Below are positions 15,450 to 23,890 of a DNA stretch of 40,197 bases, one piece after another. The stretch is from Actinomycetes bacterium (GTDB lineage: Bacteria > Actinomycetota > UBA4738 > HRBIN12). A program made the translations under genes and the position numbers. The DNA is taken from positions 1-40,197 of the forward strand of contig JAJNBA010000009.1 in assembly GCA_021155985.1 (NCBI GenBank), read 5' to 3'. Positions within the stretch are counted from its first letter, which is position 1, and every line of letters begins with the position of its first letter. The notes beneath the pieces were generated by a model. The model was not told where the DNA came from and searched no databases. It saw nothing but the letters and a program-made list of their open reading frames with translations.

Positions 15450-16631
15450 ATGGTCAACGAACGACCCGAGATGCTCGCGAAGAGCGCGACCCTGTACTTC
15501 GGCCCCTGGTACCGCCAGTCGCCGTTCTTCCGGTCGACGCTCCGGGCGGGCTGCACCGCCTACGACATCTACAACCACATGTATCTCCCCGGGTACTTCG
15601 ACGATCCCGAGGTCGAGTATCACCTCCTCGCGACCGGCGTCACGATGTGGGACGTGGGCGTGGAGCGCACCGTCCAGATCGCCGGGCCGGACGCCGACCG
15701 GCTGATCGACATGATCACGTGTCGCGATCTCTCGACGTGCGCGGTGAAGCAGGGCAAGTACATGATCGTCACCGCGCCGGACGGAGGGATAGTGAACGAT
15801 CCGGTCCTGCTGCACGTCGCCGAGAACACGTGGTGGATGCAGCTTGCCGACTCCGATGCGGGCCTGTACGCGATGGGGGTCGCCGCCACGTCGGGCCTCG
15901 ACGCCGAGGTCTCGTTCCCGGACGTCCACCCGATGCAGGTCCAGGGTCCGCTCTCCGCCAAGACGCTCGAGAAGCTCGTCGGTCCTGCGATCTACGACAT
16001 CAAGTACTACTGGGTGGACGAGTTCGAGATCCAGGGCATCCCGGTCCTGATCAGCCGGACGGGGTGGACCGCGATCCCGGGCTTCGAGGTGAACCTCCTG
16101 GACGGCAGCAAGGGAGACGAGCTCTGGAGCGCCGTCGCCGGGGCGGGCGAGGAGTTCGGGATCAAGCCCATCGCGCCGTGCGAGGCCCGCCGGATCGAGG
16201 CCGGGATCTTCAACTACGGATCCGACATGAGGATCGACGACACGCCGCTCCACGTGATGGGGCTCGAGCGCCTCGTCGAGGAGCAGCCGCAGGACTACAT
16301 CGGGAAGGAGGCCCTCGAGCGGCTCAGGCGGGAAGGGGTGGCTCGGAAGCTCGTCGGCATCGAGCTCGAGGGCGATGAGCTCCGAGCGGAGATGTCCGAG
16401 TACTGGCCGGTCCATCACGCGGGCACCCAGGTCGGTCACATGACCGACGCCGTCTGGTCGCCCGGCCTGGCCAGGAACATCGGCTACGTCTGGGTGCCGA
16501 TCGACCTCTCCGCGCCCGGGACGTCGCTCGACGTCGAGACCGAGGACGGCGACCGTCTCGTGGGGCGAACCGCTGCCATCCCGTTCGTCGATCCGCGGAA
16601 GGAGCGGCCCGCCGGCTCGCTGCTCGAGTAA
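15450..16631 (+). CDS. DmdA/GcvT-like tetrahydrofolate-dependent methyltransferase, copy 2
   Basis: I choose the ATG at 15450, which follows GAGGAGGAACG closely, over the TTG at 15405 used by the ORF track; this gives 393 residues. The layout repeats copy 1: YDIYNHMYLPGYF, MWDVGVERTVQIAGPDADR, ITCRDLSTCAVKQGKYM, GGIVNDPVLLH, PMQVQGPLSAKTLEKL, ISRTGWTAIPGFEV and CEARRIEAGIFNYGSDM. The two proteins are clearly homologous but far from identical, so this is an old duplication with likely different substrates or a two-subunit enzyme. The end, AAIPFVDPRKERPAG, parallels copy 1's PMPFVDPDKSIPVS. Cofactor is presumed tetrahydrofolate from the family. Confidence 0.8.
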   Translation: MVNERPEMLAKSATLYFGPWYRQSPFFRSTLRAGCTAYDIYNHMYLPGYFDDPEVEYHLLATGVTMWDVGVERTVQIAGPDADRLIDMITCRDLSTCAVKQGKYMIVTAPDGGIVNDPVLLHVAENTWWMQLADSDAGLYAMGVAATSGLDAEVSFPDVHPMQVQGPLSAKTLEKLVGPAIYDIKYYWVDEFEIQGIPVLISRTGWTAIPGFEVNLLDGSKGDELWSAVAGAGEEFGIKPIAPCEARRIEAGIFNYGSDMRIDDTPLHVMGLERLVEEQPQDYIGKEALERLRREGVARKLVGIELEGDELRAEMSEYWPVHHAGTQVGHMTDAVWSPGLARNIGYVWVPIDLSAPGTSLDVETEDGDRLVGRTAAIPFVDPRKERPAGSLLE

Positions 16632-16644
16632 CCTCGACGCTCAG

Positions 16645-16661
16645 CGCCTCCGACGGAGGTG
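16645..16661 (+). terminator. Hairpin after the second DmdA/GcvT-like gene
   Basis: CGCCTCC-GAC-GGAGGTG forms a 7-bp stem with a 3-base loop and one G-T pair, 13 bases after the stop codon. There is no T-run. It may end the demethylase transcript before the protease gene. Confidence 0.4.
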
Positions 16662-16704
16662 GCGGAACGCCGAACCCTGGCAGGACCTGGAGCGAACCCC
16701 TCGC

Positions 16705-17829
16705 GTGAAGTCAGCCACGACATCCCGACGATCGCTGCCGGTGGTCGCGTGCGTGGCCCTCGTGCTCGCCGGATGCACGGCGACCCTCGGGGACACGGCG
16801 TCGCCTCCCGCGACGACGTCGCCGGCCCCGCGGCTGCACCTCGGGAAAGAACCCTACGCCGCGGTCGCGACGAGGGTCCTCCCATCCGTGGTCAACGTGA
16901 CGACGGACGTCTACGAGGCCTCGCCGACCGGCGCTCCCGAGGAGGGCCAGGGCATCGGGACCGGCTTCATCATCCGGGCGAACGGTGTCGTGGTCACCAA
17001 TTGTCACGTCGTACAGGGGGCTTCCCGGATCACGGTGTTCACGTCCGAGGACGAACCCACGCGCTACGACGCCCGCGTGATCGGTGGCGATTGCGAGCAT
17101 GACCTCGCCGTCCTGAAGGTGGACGCCGGGGGCCTCCCGACGATCCGGTTCGGAGCGAGCGCGGACCTCCGGCTCGGCCAACAGGTCGTGGCGATCGGCT
17201 ACGCGCTGGCGCTGGAGGGAGGGCCATCCGTCACGGCGGGGATCGTCTCCTCACTCGATCGGACGATCCGCGTGCAAGACCCGCGATGCACCGTGTGCGC
17301 CAACGGCGTTCGCACCTACAGCGAGGTGATCCAGACCGACGCGGCGATCAACCACGGGAACTCGGGAGGACCGCTCGTGGACATGACCGGCCGGGTCGTG
17401 GGGATCAACTCCGCCGGCAGCGACAACGCCGAGAACATCGGCTTCGCGATCGCGATCGACTCCGTGCAGCCGGCGATCGCGTCCGCGATCTCGGACCCGT
17501 TGCGAGCCACCGCGTATCTCGGCATCTCGACCAGGAGCGTGACGGCCGACCTCGCGTTCCAGATGGATCTGGCGGTGGAAAGCGGGGCGCTCGTGCTGGC
17601 CACCCTCGCGAACGGCCCCGCGGCCGAGGCGGGGATGCGTGAAGGGGACGTGATCGTCGATATCGACGGCGAAGCGATCGAGGTCGCCGAGGATCTCGGA
17701 CGCGTGTTGGACGCGCTCGCTCCGGGCGACGAGGTCGACGTCCGCGTGGTCCGCTCCGACGGAGAGGAACGCACCCACCGGGTCACCCTGGGAACGAAGC
17801 CTCTCCCCACGGAGTTCCTGGAGCCCTGA
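16705..17829 (+). CDS. HtrA/DegP-type serine protease, lipoprotein with PDZ domain
   Basis: The 374-residue product begins at GTG with a lipoprotein signal ending LVLAGC (Cys24), so it should be anchored to the outer face of the membrane. The trypsin-like domain carries His101 (VTNCHVVQG), Asp133 (CEHDLAVLK) and Ser220 (NHGNSGGPL), a complete triad. A PDZ domain follows from about residue 275 (YLGISTRSVTADL, AEAGMREGDVIVDIDG). Such proteases degrade or remodel misfolded proteins outside the cytoplasm. A cysteine pair in RCTVCANG lies in an activation-type loop and may be redox-sensitive. The GTG has no clear ribosome site. It precedes the trmI-proteasome cluster but is probably a separate unit. 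Confidence 0.85.
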   Translation: MKSATTSRRSLPVVACVALVLAGCTATLGDTASPPATTSPAPRLHLGKEPYAAVATRVLPSVVNVTTDVYEASPTGAPEEGQGIGTGFIIRANGVVVTNCHVVQGASRITVFTSEDEPTRYDARVIGGDCEHDLAVLKVDAGGLPTIRFGASADLRLGQQVVAIGYALALEGGPSVTAGIVSSLDRTIRVQDPRCTVCANGVRTYSEVIQTDAAINHGNSGGPLVDMTGRVVGINSAGSDNAENIGFAIAIDSVQPAIASAISDPLRATAYLGISTRSVTADLAFQMDLAVESGALVLATLANGPAAEAGMREGDVIVDIDGEAIEVAEDLGRVLDALAPGDEVDVRVVRSDGEERTHRVTLGTKPLPTEFLEP

Positions 17830-17866
17830 CGGCTCGTCGACCCTCTGAGGCCGCGGCGGTCTGCGC

Positions 17867-17872
17867 TAGCCT
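17867..17872 (+). promoter_or_regulatory. Candidate leaderless promoter before trmI
   Basis: TAGCCT fits TANNNT and is six bases before a GTG at 17879 that opens the 11-codon mini-ORF overlapping trmI. The spacing is that of a leaderless transcript. Confidence 0.4.
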
Positions 17873-17878
17873 CTGCAC

Positions 17879-17914
17879 GTGACGCTCACGCGCGACGACG
17901 GAGCCCGCCGATGA
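17879..17914 (+). CDS. 11-residue leaderless upstream ORF coupled to trmI
   Basis: GTG at 17879, six bases after a -10-like TAGCCT, opens a frame encoding MTLTRDDGARR and ending in TGA at 17912-17914, which overlaps the trmI ATG as ATGA. TrmI has only a poor ribosome site (GGAGCC), so re-initiation by ribosomes finishing this ORF could supply its translation. Leaderless mini-ORFs are abundant in mycobacteria. Existence of the peptide is a prediction. Confidence 0.4.
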   Translation: MTLTRDDGARR

Positions 17915-18696
17915 GCGCCCCGTTCGAGGCGGGCGAGAAGGTCCTGCTGATCGATCAGCGGGATCGCACGCATCTGTTCTCGCTCCGGGCCGGCGCGACC
18001 TACCACACGCACGCCGGCACCCTGGCCCACGACGACGTGATCGGGCGGCCCGAGGGAACGCGGGTCACCACGGCCCGCGGCATGGTCTTCGCGGCGTTCC
18101 GGCCGCGGTTCGCCGATTTCGTGCTCAAGATGCCTCGCGGCGCGCAGGTCGTCTACCCGAAGGACCTCGGACCGATCGTGGTGTACGCCGACGTCTATCC
18201 CGGCGCACGCGTGCTGGAGGCGGGGACCGGCTCGGGCGCGCTGACGATCGCCCTCTGCCGAGCGGTCGGGGAGCAGGGCCGCGTCGTGTCCTACGAGCTC
18301 CGGGAGGAGCATCTGGCACAGGCTCTGGCGAACGTCGAGTCCTTCTTCGGGAAGATCCCGGACCAGCTGGAGATGCGCGCCGGCGACGTGACCGACGCGG
18401 CCGCCGGCGAGGAACGGTTCGACCGCCTGGTCCTCGATCTGGCGGAGCCCTGGGCTCCCCTCGGAGCACTCCGCGCGGTCCTGGAGCCGGGAGCCGTCCT
18501 GTGCGCCTACTTGCCCACCACGATCCAGGTCCACCAGCTCGTCCTGGCGCTGCCCCGGTCTGGCTTCCTCCACATCGAAACGTTCGAAGTGCTGAAGCGT
18601 GGGTGGCACGTCACGGAGCGGAGCGTGCGGCCGGACCATCGGATGATCGGTCACACCGGCTTCCTGACCCTGGCTCGGGTCGGACCGGAGGACTAG
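17911..18696 (+). CDS. trmI: tRNA (adenine-58-N1)-methyltransferase, TrmI type
   Basis: This 261-residue protein has the small N-terminal domain of TrmI (FEAGEKVLLIDQRDRTHLFS) and a Rossmann methyltransferase domain. VVYPKDLGPIVVYADVYPG leads into the S-adenosylmethionine motif VLEAGTGSGALTIAL near residue 107, then VVSYELREEHL and RLVLDLAEPW near 171. The enzyme methylates adenine 58 in the T-loop of tRNAs as a tetramer, which stabilises their fold. trmI sits directly upstream of the proteasome ATPase gene in mycobacteria as well, so the order supports the call. Translation may depend on the overlapping mini-ORF. Confidence 0.88.
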   Translation: MSAPFEAGEKVLLIDQRDRTHLFSLRAGATYHTHAGTLAHDDVIGRPEGTRVTTARGMVFAAFRPRFADFVLKMPRGAQVVYPKDLGPIVVYADVYPGARVLEAGTGSGALTIALCRAVGEQGRVVSYELREEHLAQALANVESFFGKIPDQLEMRAGDVTDAAAGEERFDRLVLDLAEPWAPLGALRAVLEPGAVLCAYLPTTIQVHQLVLALPRSGFLHIETFEVLKRGWHVTERSVRPDHRMIGHTGFLTLARVGPED

Positions 18697-18761
18697 CATC
18701 AGGGAAGTACCCGGTTCCAGGCATCGGCCCCGTTCGCCTGGTTGCCGTATCTACTGAAAAG

Positions 18762-18777
18762 GACCCCCTGAGGGGTC
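18762..18777. promoter_or_regulatory. Small inverted repeat upstream of the proteasome ATPase gene
   Basis: GACCCC-CTGA-GGGGTC is a perfect 6-bp stem with a four-base loop, 47 bases before the ATPase start. It may be an operator or end of the trmI transcript. TACCAT at 18791-18796 is a possible -10 box downstream of it. Confidence 0.35.
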
Positions 18778-18824
18778 AAGATGCTGCCAGTACCATCGAT
18801 GACTCGGGTGGGAGGTGAGAACGG

Positions 18825-20567
18825 ATGGCGGATCGCCGCGAGCAGGCCGAGCAACGTGAGAAGCAGGTCCACGAGCTGCAGACGCAGATCTCCTTCCTCG
18901 AGGAAGAGGTGGGGCTGTTGCGACGCCGCCTGACCAACGCCCCTCGCCAGGTCCAGCTCCTCGAGGAGAAGCTCATCGAGACGCGGGAGGCGCTCGCCCG
19001 CGCCACCGGGCAGAACGAGAAGCTCGCCGACGCACTGCGCGACGAGAAGCAGCGCATCGAGGCCCTCGCCGAGGAGGTCGAGAAGCTCTCCCAGCCGCCC
19101 GCCACCTTCGGGGTGTTCGTGGGGAGCAACGACGACGGATCCGTCGACGTCGTGACCGCGGGCCGGAAGTTGCGCGTGATGCCGGCCCCGGACCTCGACG
19201 CCGACAAGCTGGTGTCCGGGGCGCAGGTGATCCTGAACGACGCCCTCAACGTCGTGGAGGTGCTCGACCCCGACGGCACCGGCCAGGTGGTCAAGGTGAA
19301 AGACAAGCTCGGCACCGACCGGGCCGTGGTCGTGAGCCGGGGCGACGAGGAGCACGTGGCGTATCTGGCCGGGTCGCTCCTCGGGACCGTCGTACGCGCC
19401 GGCGACCCGGTCCTGTACGACGCGCGCTCGGGTGTGGCCACGGAGCTCCTCCCCAGGGAAGAGGTCGAGGAGCTCGTCCTGGAGGAGATCCCGGACATCA
19501 CCTACGAGGACATCGGAGGACTCGAAGGCCAGATCGAGGCGATCCGCGACGCGGTCGAGCTTCCCTTCCTCTACGCCGAGCTCTTCCAGGAGCATCAGCT
19601 CGAAGCCCCGAAGGGCGTGCTGCTCTACGGACCGCCGGGCTGCGGGAAGACGCTGATCGCCAAGGCCGTCGCCAAGTCGCTGGCGGACAAGGTGCGCGAG
19701 CGGACCGGTCGGGAGGACGCCCGCAGCTACTTCCTGAACGTGAAGGGACCGGAGCTCCTGAACAAGTACGTCGGTGAGACCGAGCGGCAGATCCGGGAGA
19801 TCTTCCAGCGCGCCAAGGAGCGAAGCGAGGAAGGGCTCCCCGTGATCGTCTTCTTCGACGAGATGGATTCGATCTTCCGCACGCGAGGGACGGGCATCAG
19901 CTCGGACGTCGAGTCGACGATCGTCCCGCAGCTGCTCTCCGAGCTCGACGGCGTCGAGACCCTCAAGAACGTGATCGTGATCGGCGCGTCCAACCGCGAG
20001 GACCTGATCGACCCCGCGATCTTGCGCCCGGGGCGCCTCGACGTGAAGATCAAGATCGAGCGACCGACCGCCGAGCAGGCCAAGGACGTCATGTCGAAGT
20101 ACCTGCATCCCGTGGTCCCGATCCATCCCGACGAGGTCGACCGGCACTCGGGTGATGTCCAGGTGGCCGTCGCCCGGATGATCGAGCGTACGGTCGAGCA
20201 GATGTACGAGCCCTCGGAGCGCAACCGGTTCCTCGAGGTCACGTACGCGTCCGGCGACAAGGAGATCCTCTACTTCAAGGACTTCAACTCGGGGGCGATG
20301 ATCGAGAACATCGTCCGCCGCGCGAAGAAGGACGCCATCAAACGGTTCCTGTCCAAGGGTGAGAAGGGCATCAAGACCGAGGACCTCCTCACGGCCATCC
20401 GGGACGAGTTCAAGGAGAACGAAGACCTCCCGAACACCACCAACCCCGACGACTGGGCGAGGATCTCGGGCAAGAAGGGCGAGCGGATCGTCTACGTCCG
20501 CACCCTGCTCGGTGACGAGGGTGACGGCCGCCAGGTCGAGCGCGTGAGTCCCGGCCAATATCTGTAG
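18825..20567 (+). CDS. arc: Proteasome-associated AAA+ ATPase (ARC/Mpa)
   Basis: The 580-residue ATPase forms the hexameric ring that unfolds pupylated proteins. Residues 1-90 are a coiled coil ([19 protein letters not shown]), the part that captures Pup. Two OB-type domains follow to about 220. The AAA+ domain has GPPGCGKT (about 268-275), the pore-loop segment [10 protein letters not shown], Walker [11 protein letters not shown] and the arginine-finger region [14 protein letters not shown]. The C-terminus is GQYL, the tail by which Mpa docks on the 20S proteasome and opens its gate. The start ATG follows GGGAGGTGAG. Its stop lies nine bases before dop. Confidence 0.96.
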   Translation: MADRREQAEQREKQVHELQTQISFLEEEVGLLRRRLTNAPRQVQLLEEKLIETREALARATGQNEKLADALRDEKQRIEALAEEVEKLSQPPATFGVFVGSNDDGSVDVVTAGRKLRVMPAPDLDADKLVSGAQVILNDALNVVEVLDPDGTGQVVKVKDKLGTDRAVVVSRGDEEHVAYLAGSLLGTVVRAGDPVLYDARSGVATELLPREEVEELVLEEIPDITYEDIGGLEGQIEAIRDAVELPFLYAELFQEHQLEAPKGVLLYGPPGCGKTLIAKAVAKSLADKVRERTGREDARSYFLNVKGPELLNKYVGETERQIREIFQRAKERSEEGLPVIVFFDEMDSIFRTRGTGISSDVESTIVPQLLSELDGVETLKNVIVIGASNREDLIDPAILRPGRLDVKIKIERPTAEQAKDVMSKYLHPVVPIHPDEVDRHSGDVQVAVARMIERTVEQMYEPSERNRFLEVTYASGDKEILYFKDFNSGAMIENIVRRAKKDAIKRFLSKGEKGIKTEDLLTAIRDEFKENEDLPNTTNPDDWARISGKKGERIVYVRTLLGDEGDGRQVERVSPGQYL

Positions 20568-20576
20568 GGTCGCCGG

Positions 20577-22061
20577 GTGGCCATCGCGAAGGTCCTGGGC
20601 ACCGAGACGGAGTACGGCATCGCCGCGGTCGGCGTACCGGACTTCAATCCCGTGCTCGCGTCGTCGCTGCTGATCTCGACGTTCGCAGGCTCGCTCCGGC
20701 GGATCCGTTGGGACTACGAGCAGGAGTCGCCGCTCCGCGACGCGAGGGGCTTCGAGCCGATCCCGTCACGCGAGGTCTCCGACGAGGACCTGGGGCTGGC
20801 GAACGTGATCCTTCCCAACGGGGCCCGGTACTACGTGGATCACGCGCACCCGGAGTACTCCACACCGGAGTGCCTCACACCGCGCGACCTGGTGATCCAC
20901 GACAAGGCCGGGGAGCGCATCCTCGAGCGATCGCTGGGTGAAGTCGCCACGCAGCTCCCGGACTCACCGCCCCTGCTGATCTACAAGAACAACTCGGACG
21001 GCAAGGGCAACTCCTACGGGACCCACGAGAACTACCTCGTCGATCGGCAGACCGCGTTCGCCGACATCGTGCGCGACCTGACCCCGTTCTTCGTGTCACG
21101 CCAGGTGTTCTGCGGGGCCGGGAAGCTGGGCTCCGAGGCGCCGTGGGACGAGCGGGGCCGACCGATCTACCAGCTCACGCAGCGCGCCGACTTCTTCGAG
21201 ACCGAGGTGGGTTTGGAGACCACCCTGAAGCGGCCGATCATCAACACGCGGGACGAGCCGCACGCGGACCCCGAGAAGTACCGCCGCCTGCACGTGATCA
21301 TCGGCGACGCCAACATGTGCGAGATCGCTCAGTTCCTGAAGGTGGGCACGACGGCGATCGTGCTCAAGATGATCGAGGACCGCTTCCTGCCGGACCTCTC
21401 CCTCGAGGGGCCAGTCCGAGCCTTGCACGAGATCTCTCGGGATCTCACGTGCACGGTCGAGGTCCCGCTCGCCGACGGCAGGCGATTGAACGCGGTGCAG
21501 CTCCAATGGGAGTACTTCGAGCACGCGAAGAAGTACGTCGAGCGCGAGGACGACACCCCCGATCAGCGGGACGTCCTCGACCGCTGGGAGGCGATCCTGA
21601 CCTCGCTCGAGAGCGAGCCGCTCTCGCTGCATCGCGAGCTGGATTGGGTGGCGAAGTTCCGGCTCCTCGAGGCCTATCGGGAGCGCAGTGGCTTGGACAG
21701 GGGCGATCCGAAGCTGCACGCGATCGATCTTCAGTACCACGACGTCCGACGTGAGAAGGGTCTCTACTACCGGCTCGAACGCTCGGACAAGGTCGATCGC
21801 CTGGTGGACGAGGCGGACGTCGAACGCGCCGTGATGGAGCCGCCGGAGGACACGCGGGCCTACTTCCGAGGGCGTTGCATCGGCAAGTACCCGGATGCGA
21901 TCGCGGCCGCGTCGTGGGACTCCCTGATCATCGACACCGGGGCGGAGGCGCTCCAGCGTGTCCCGATGCGAGAGCCGTTGCGTGGAACGAAGGCACACGT
22001 GGACGCGTTGCTCGATGCTTCCCATGACGCCGCCTCCCTCGTGGCCGCGCTCCAGGGGTAG
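20577..22061 (+). CDS. dop: Dop, deamidase/depupylase of Pup
   Basis: This 494-residue member of the carboxylate-amine ligase family starts at GTG. Visible are LGTETEYGI (metal-binding Glu10), the catalytic-site VDHAHPEYSTPE with Asp88, [42 protein letters not shown] and YHDVRREKGLYY. Residues about 27-62 (ASSLLISTFAGSLRRIRWDY onward) form the Dop-specific loop that the ligase PafA lacks, which separates the two. Dop deamidates Pup ending in Gln and removes Pup from substrates. Pup here already ends in Glu, so only the removal role is needed. It is followed by a 61-base gap carrying the pup promoter. Confidence 0.95.
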   Translation: MAIAKVLGTETEYGIAAVGVPDFNPVLASSLLISTFAGSLRRIRWDYEQESPLRDARGFEPIPSREVSDEDLGLANVILPNGARYYVDHAHPEYSTPECLTPRDLVIHDKAGERILERSLGEVATQLPDSPPLLIYKNNSDGKGNSYGTHENYLVDRQTAFADIVRDLTPFFVSRQVFCGAGKLGSEAPWDERGRPIYQLTQRADFFETEVGLETTLKRPIINTRDEPHADPEKYRRLHVIIGDANMCEIAQFLKVGTTAIVLKMIEDRFLPDLSLEGPVRALHEISRDLTCTVEVPLADGRRLNAVQLQWEYFEHAKKYVEREDDTPDQRDVLDRWEAILTSLESEPLSLHRELDWVAKFRLLEAYRERSGLDRGDPKLHAIDLQYHDVRREKGLYYRLERSDKVDRLVDEADVERAVMEPPEDTRAYFRGRCIGKYPDAIAAASWDSLIIDTGAEALQRVPMREPLRGTKAHVDALLDASHDAASLVAALQG

Positions 22062-22098
22062 ATCGGCCGGCTCGAAGGGTCGCGCGGCGCGCGGCGGC

Positions 22099-22104
22099 TA
22101 CAAT
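22099..22104 (+). promoter_or_regulatory. Candidate -10 box of pup-prcB-prcA
   Basis: TACAAT is 18 bases before the pup ATG, and the ribosome site GGAGGAGG starts about seven bases after it. This gives pup-prcBA its own start point in addition to read-through from dop. Confidence 0.45.
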
Positions 22105-22122
22105 CGCCACGGAGGAGGAACC

Positions 22123-22323
22123 ATGCCTGAACAAGAGCGCAAGCAGGTCAAGAAGAGCGGTGGCGGCGACGAGAGCGACGCCGACGCCGGCCAGGTCTCC
22201 GCGACCTCGAAGGCCGCCGAGCTCAAGGAGGAGATGGACGACATCCTCGACGAGATCGATTCGGTCCTCGAAGAGAACGCCGAAGAGTTCGTGAAGTCCT
22301 ACGTGCAGAAGGGCGGCGAGTGA
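22123..22323 (+). CDS. pup: Pup, prokaryotic ubiquitin-like protein
   Basis: The 66-residue protein starts at the ATG behind GGAGGAGGAACC. It is almost entirely charged and lacks aromatic residues except the tyrosine near the end, as expected for a disordered protein. Residues about 28-52 (TSKAAELKEEMDDILDEID) are the helix-forming part bound by the ATPase coiled coil, and FVKSYVQKGGE is the conserved end joined to lysines of target proteins. The last residue is Glu, not Gln, so it can be ligated without prior deamidation. The stop overlaps the GTG of prcB (GTGA). Confidence 0.95.
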   Translation: MPEQERKQVKKSGGGDESDADAGQVSATSKAAELKEEMDDILDEIDSVLEENAEEFVKSYVQKGGE

Positions 22324-23114
22324 CCGATCGGGTCGAGCTCCCGTTGTCGGGAGCCTCGTTCGGCGCCAACCCCAGCTTCGTCGAGCTCCTTCGACGTCAG
22401 CGTCCCGAGGCGCTCCCGTCGGCGCTCCAGATGAGCGGGGCCCTCGAAGTCGCCCAGGGGACGACCGTCCTCGGATTGCGGTTCGCGGACGGCATCGTCA
22501 TGGCCGGTGACCGTCGAGCCACGGCCGGCTACGCGATCGCGGACGCGAAGATGAAGAAGGTGTTCGCCGCCGACGACCTCTCCGCGATCGCGATCGCCGG
22601 GGCGGCGGGACAGGCCGTCGAGACCGTCCGTCTGTTCCAACTCGAGCTCGAGCACTACGAGAAGCTCACCGGGGATCGTCTGTCCCTGGAAGGCAAGGCG
22701 AACCGGCTCGCGCAGATGATCCGTGCCAATTTCCCGCTCGCGATGCAGGGGCTCGTGGTGGTCCCGCTCTTCGGCGGCTACGACGTCGCCAGGAGCGAGG
22801 GCCGGCTCTTCTACTACGACGCCACCGGGGGGCGCTGGGAGGAGGAGAACTATCAGGCGACCGGCTCGGGGGCGCAGCCCGCGAAGAACTCCCTGAAGAA
22901 GCGCTGGAGGCCCGGGCTGACCCACGAGGAAGCGCTCCGCGTGGCGGCCGAGGCGCTGATCGATGCGGCCGAGGACGACGTGGCGACGGGCGGCCCCGAC
23001 CTCGCCAGAGGCATCTTCCCGGTGGTCGTGACGGTGACGGCCCTGGGCGCCACGGAGTCCTCCGACGAGGACGTCGCGAGCGCCGTCCGTGCCGTACTGG
23101 AAGCGAGGTCGTAG
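22320..23114 (+). CDS. prcB: 20S proteasome beta subunit PrcB
   Basis: The 264-residue subunit begins at a GTG that overlaps the pup stop. A propeptide of 47 residues ends in VAQG, and cleavage there exposes Thr48 of TTVLGLRFADG, the catalytic nucleophile. MAGDRRATAGYAIADAKMKK contains the aspartate and lysine that complete the active site (Asp and Lys at about 17 and 33 after Thr48). SGAQPAKNSLKK is the family's later loop. It assembles with PrcA into a 28-subunit barrel. prcA starts on the base after its stop. Confidence 0.95.
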   Translation: MTDRVELPLSGASFGANPSFVELLRRQRPEALPSALQMSGALEVAQGTTVLGLRFADGIVMAGDRRATAGYAIADAKMKKVFAADDLSAIAIAGAAGQAVETVRLFQLELEHYEKLTGDRLSLEGKANRLAQMIRANFPLAMQGLVVVPLFGGYDVARSEGRLFYYDATGGRWEEENYQATGSGAQPAKNSLKKRWRPGLTHEEALRVAAEALIDAAEDDVATGGPDLARGIFPVVVTVTALGATESSDEDVASAVRAVLEARS

Positions 23115-23801
23115 ATGTCGTTCATGCCCTACGTCTCGCCCGATCAGCTGATGAAGGATCGGTCGGAGTACGCCCACAAGGGGATCGCGCGCGGGCGCTC
23201 CGTGATCGGCCTCGAGTTCGCCGACGGCCTCTTGTTCATCGCCGAGAACCCGAGCGCCACCCTCCACAAGATCAGCGAGATCTACGATCGGATCGCGTTC
23301 GCGGGGGTCGGGAAGTACAGCGAGTTCGAGGACCTGCGGATCGCCGGCATCCGGCTGGCGGACCTCCGCGGCTACTCCTACGGTCGGGAAGACGTGAAGG
23401 CGCGGGATCTCGCGAACGCCTACTCGCAGGCGCTGTCCACGATCTTCACGCAACAGATGAAGCCGTACGAGGTGGAGATCCTCGTGGGGGAGGTGAACGG
23501 AGAGGTCGACGGCACGTCGATCTATCACGTCCTGTTCGACGGGAGCGTGACCGACGAGCACGGGTTCGTCGCGATCGGCGGGCACGCGGACGATCTCACC
23601 GAGGAGCTGAAGGAGCGGTACAACGCCGGATGGGACCTGGCCACGGCGGTGAAGACCGCAGTGCAGGTGTTGGGCGCTCCCGACCAGCGCACGATCGAGC
23701 ACGACCACATCGAATCGGGCGTGCTCGAGCGCAGCCAGAGCCGACGTCGCAAGTTCCGCAGGCTCACGGACGACGAGATCGCCGGCTTCCTCGCCGGTTG
23801 A
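23115..23801 (+). CDS. prcA: 20S proteasome alpha subunit PrcA
   Basis: This 228-residue subunit starts at ATG directly after the prcB stop. The N-terminal YVSPDQLMKDRSEYAHKGIA is the gating segment of bacterial alpha subunits, which closes the barrel's entrance until the ATPase tail docks. RGRSVIGLEFADGLLFIAEN and KISEIYDRIAFAGVGKYSEF follow the family pattern. The mature subunit lacks a catalytic threonine and builds the outer rings. The C-terminus FRRLTDDEIAGFLAG fits the family. A stable hairpin after the stop suggests that the pup-prcB-prcA transcript ends here. Confidence 0.95.
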   Translation: MSFMPYVSPDQLMKDRSEYAHKGIARGRSVIGLEFADGLLFIAENPSATLHKISEIYDRIAFAGVGKYSEFEDLRIAGIRLADLRGYSYGREDVKARDLANAYSQALSTIFTQQMKPYEVEILVGEVNGEVDGTSIYHVLFDGSVTDEHGFVAIGGHADDLTEELKERYNAGWDLATAVKTAVQVLGAPDQRTIEHDHIESGVLERSQSRRRKFRRLTDDEIAGFLAG

Positions 23802-23810
23802 GCGGGAAAC

Positions 23811-23837
23811 TCCGTCGGGCCTGGCCGAAGCGACGGA
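23811..23837 (+). terminator. Hairpin between prcA and pafA
   Basis: TCCGTCG (23811-23817) pairs exactly with CGACGGA (23831-23837) around a 13-base loop that itself holds GGCC/GGCC. It lies nine bases after the prcA stop and before the separate pafA promoter. Confidence 0.5.
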
Positions 23838-23878
23838 TCCGCATTTCGGTTCTTTCGCTGGGTGATCACGGGCTGGCC

Positions 23879-23884
23879 TAGACT
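23879..23884 (+). promoter_or_regulatory. Candidate leaderless promoter of pafA
   Basis: TAGACT is six bases before the pafA ATG, with no ribosome site between. The spacing fits transcription starting at the A of the start codon. Confidence 0.5.
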
Positions 23885-23890
23885 CGTTCC

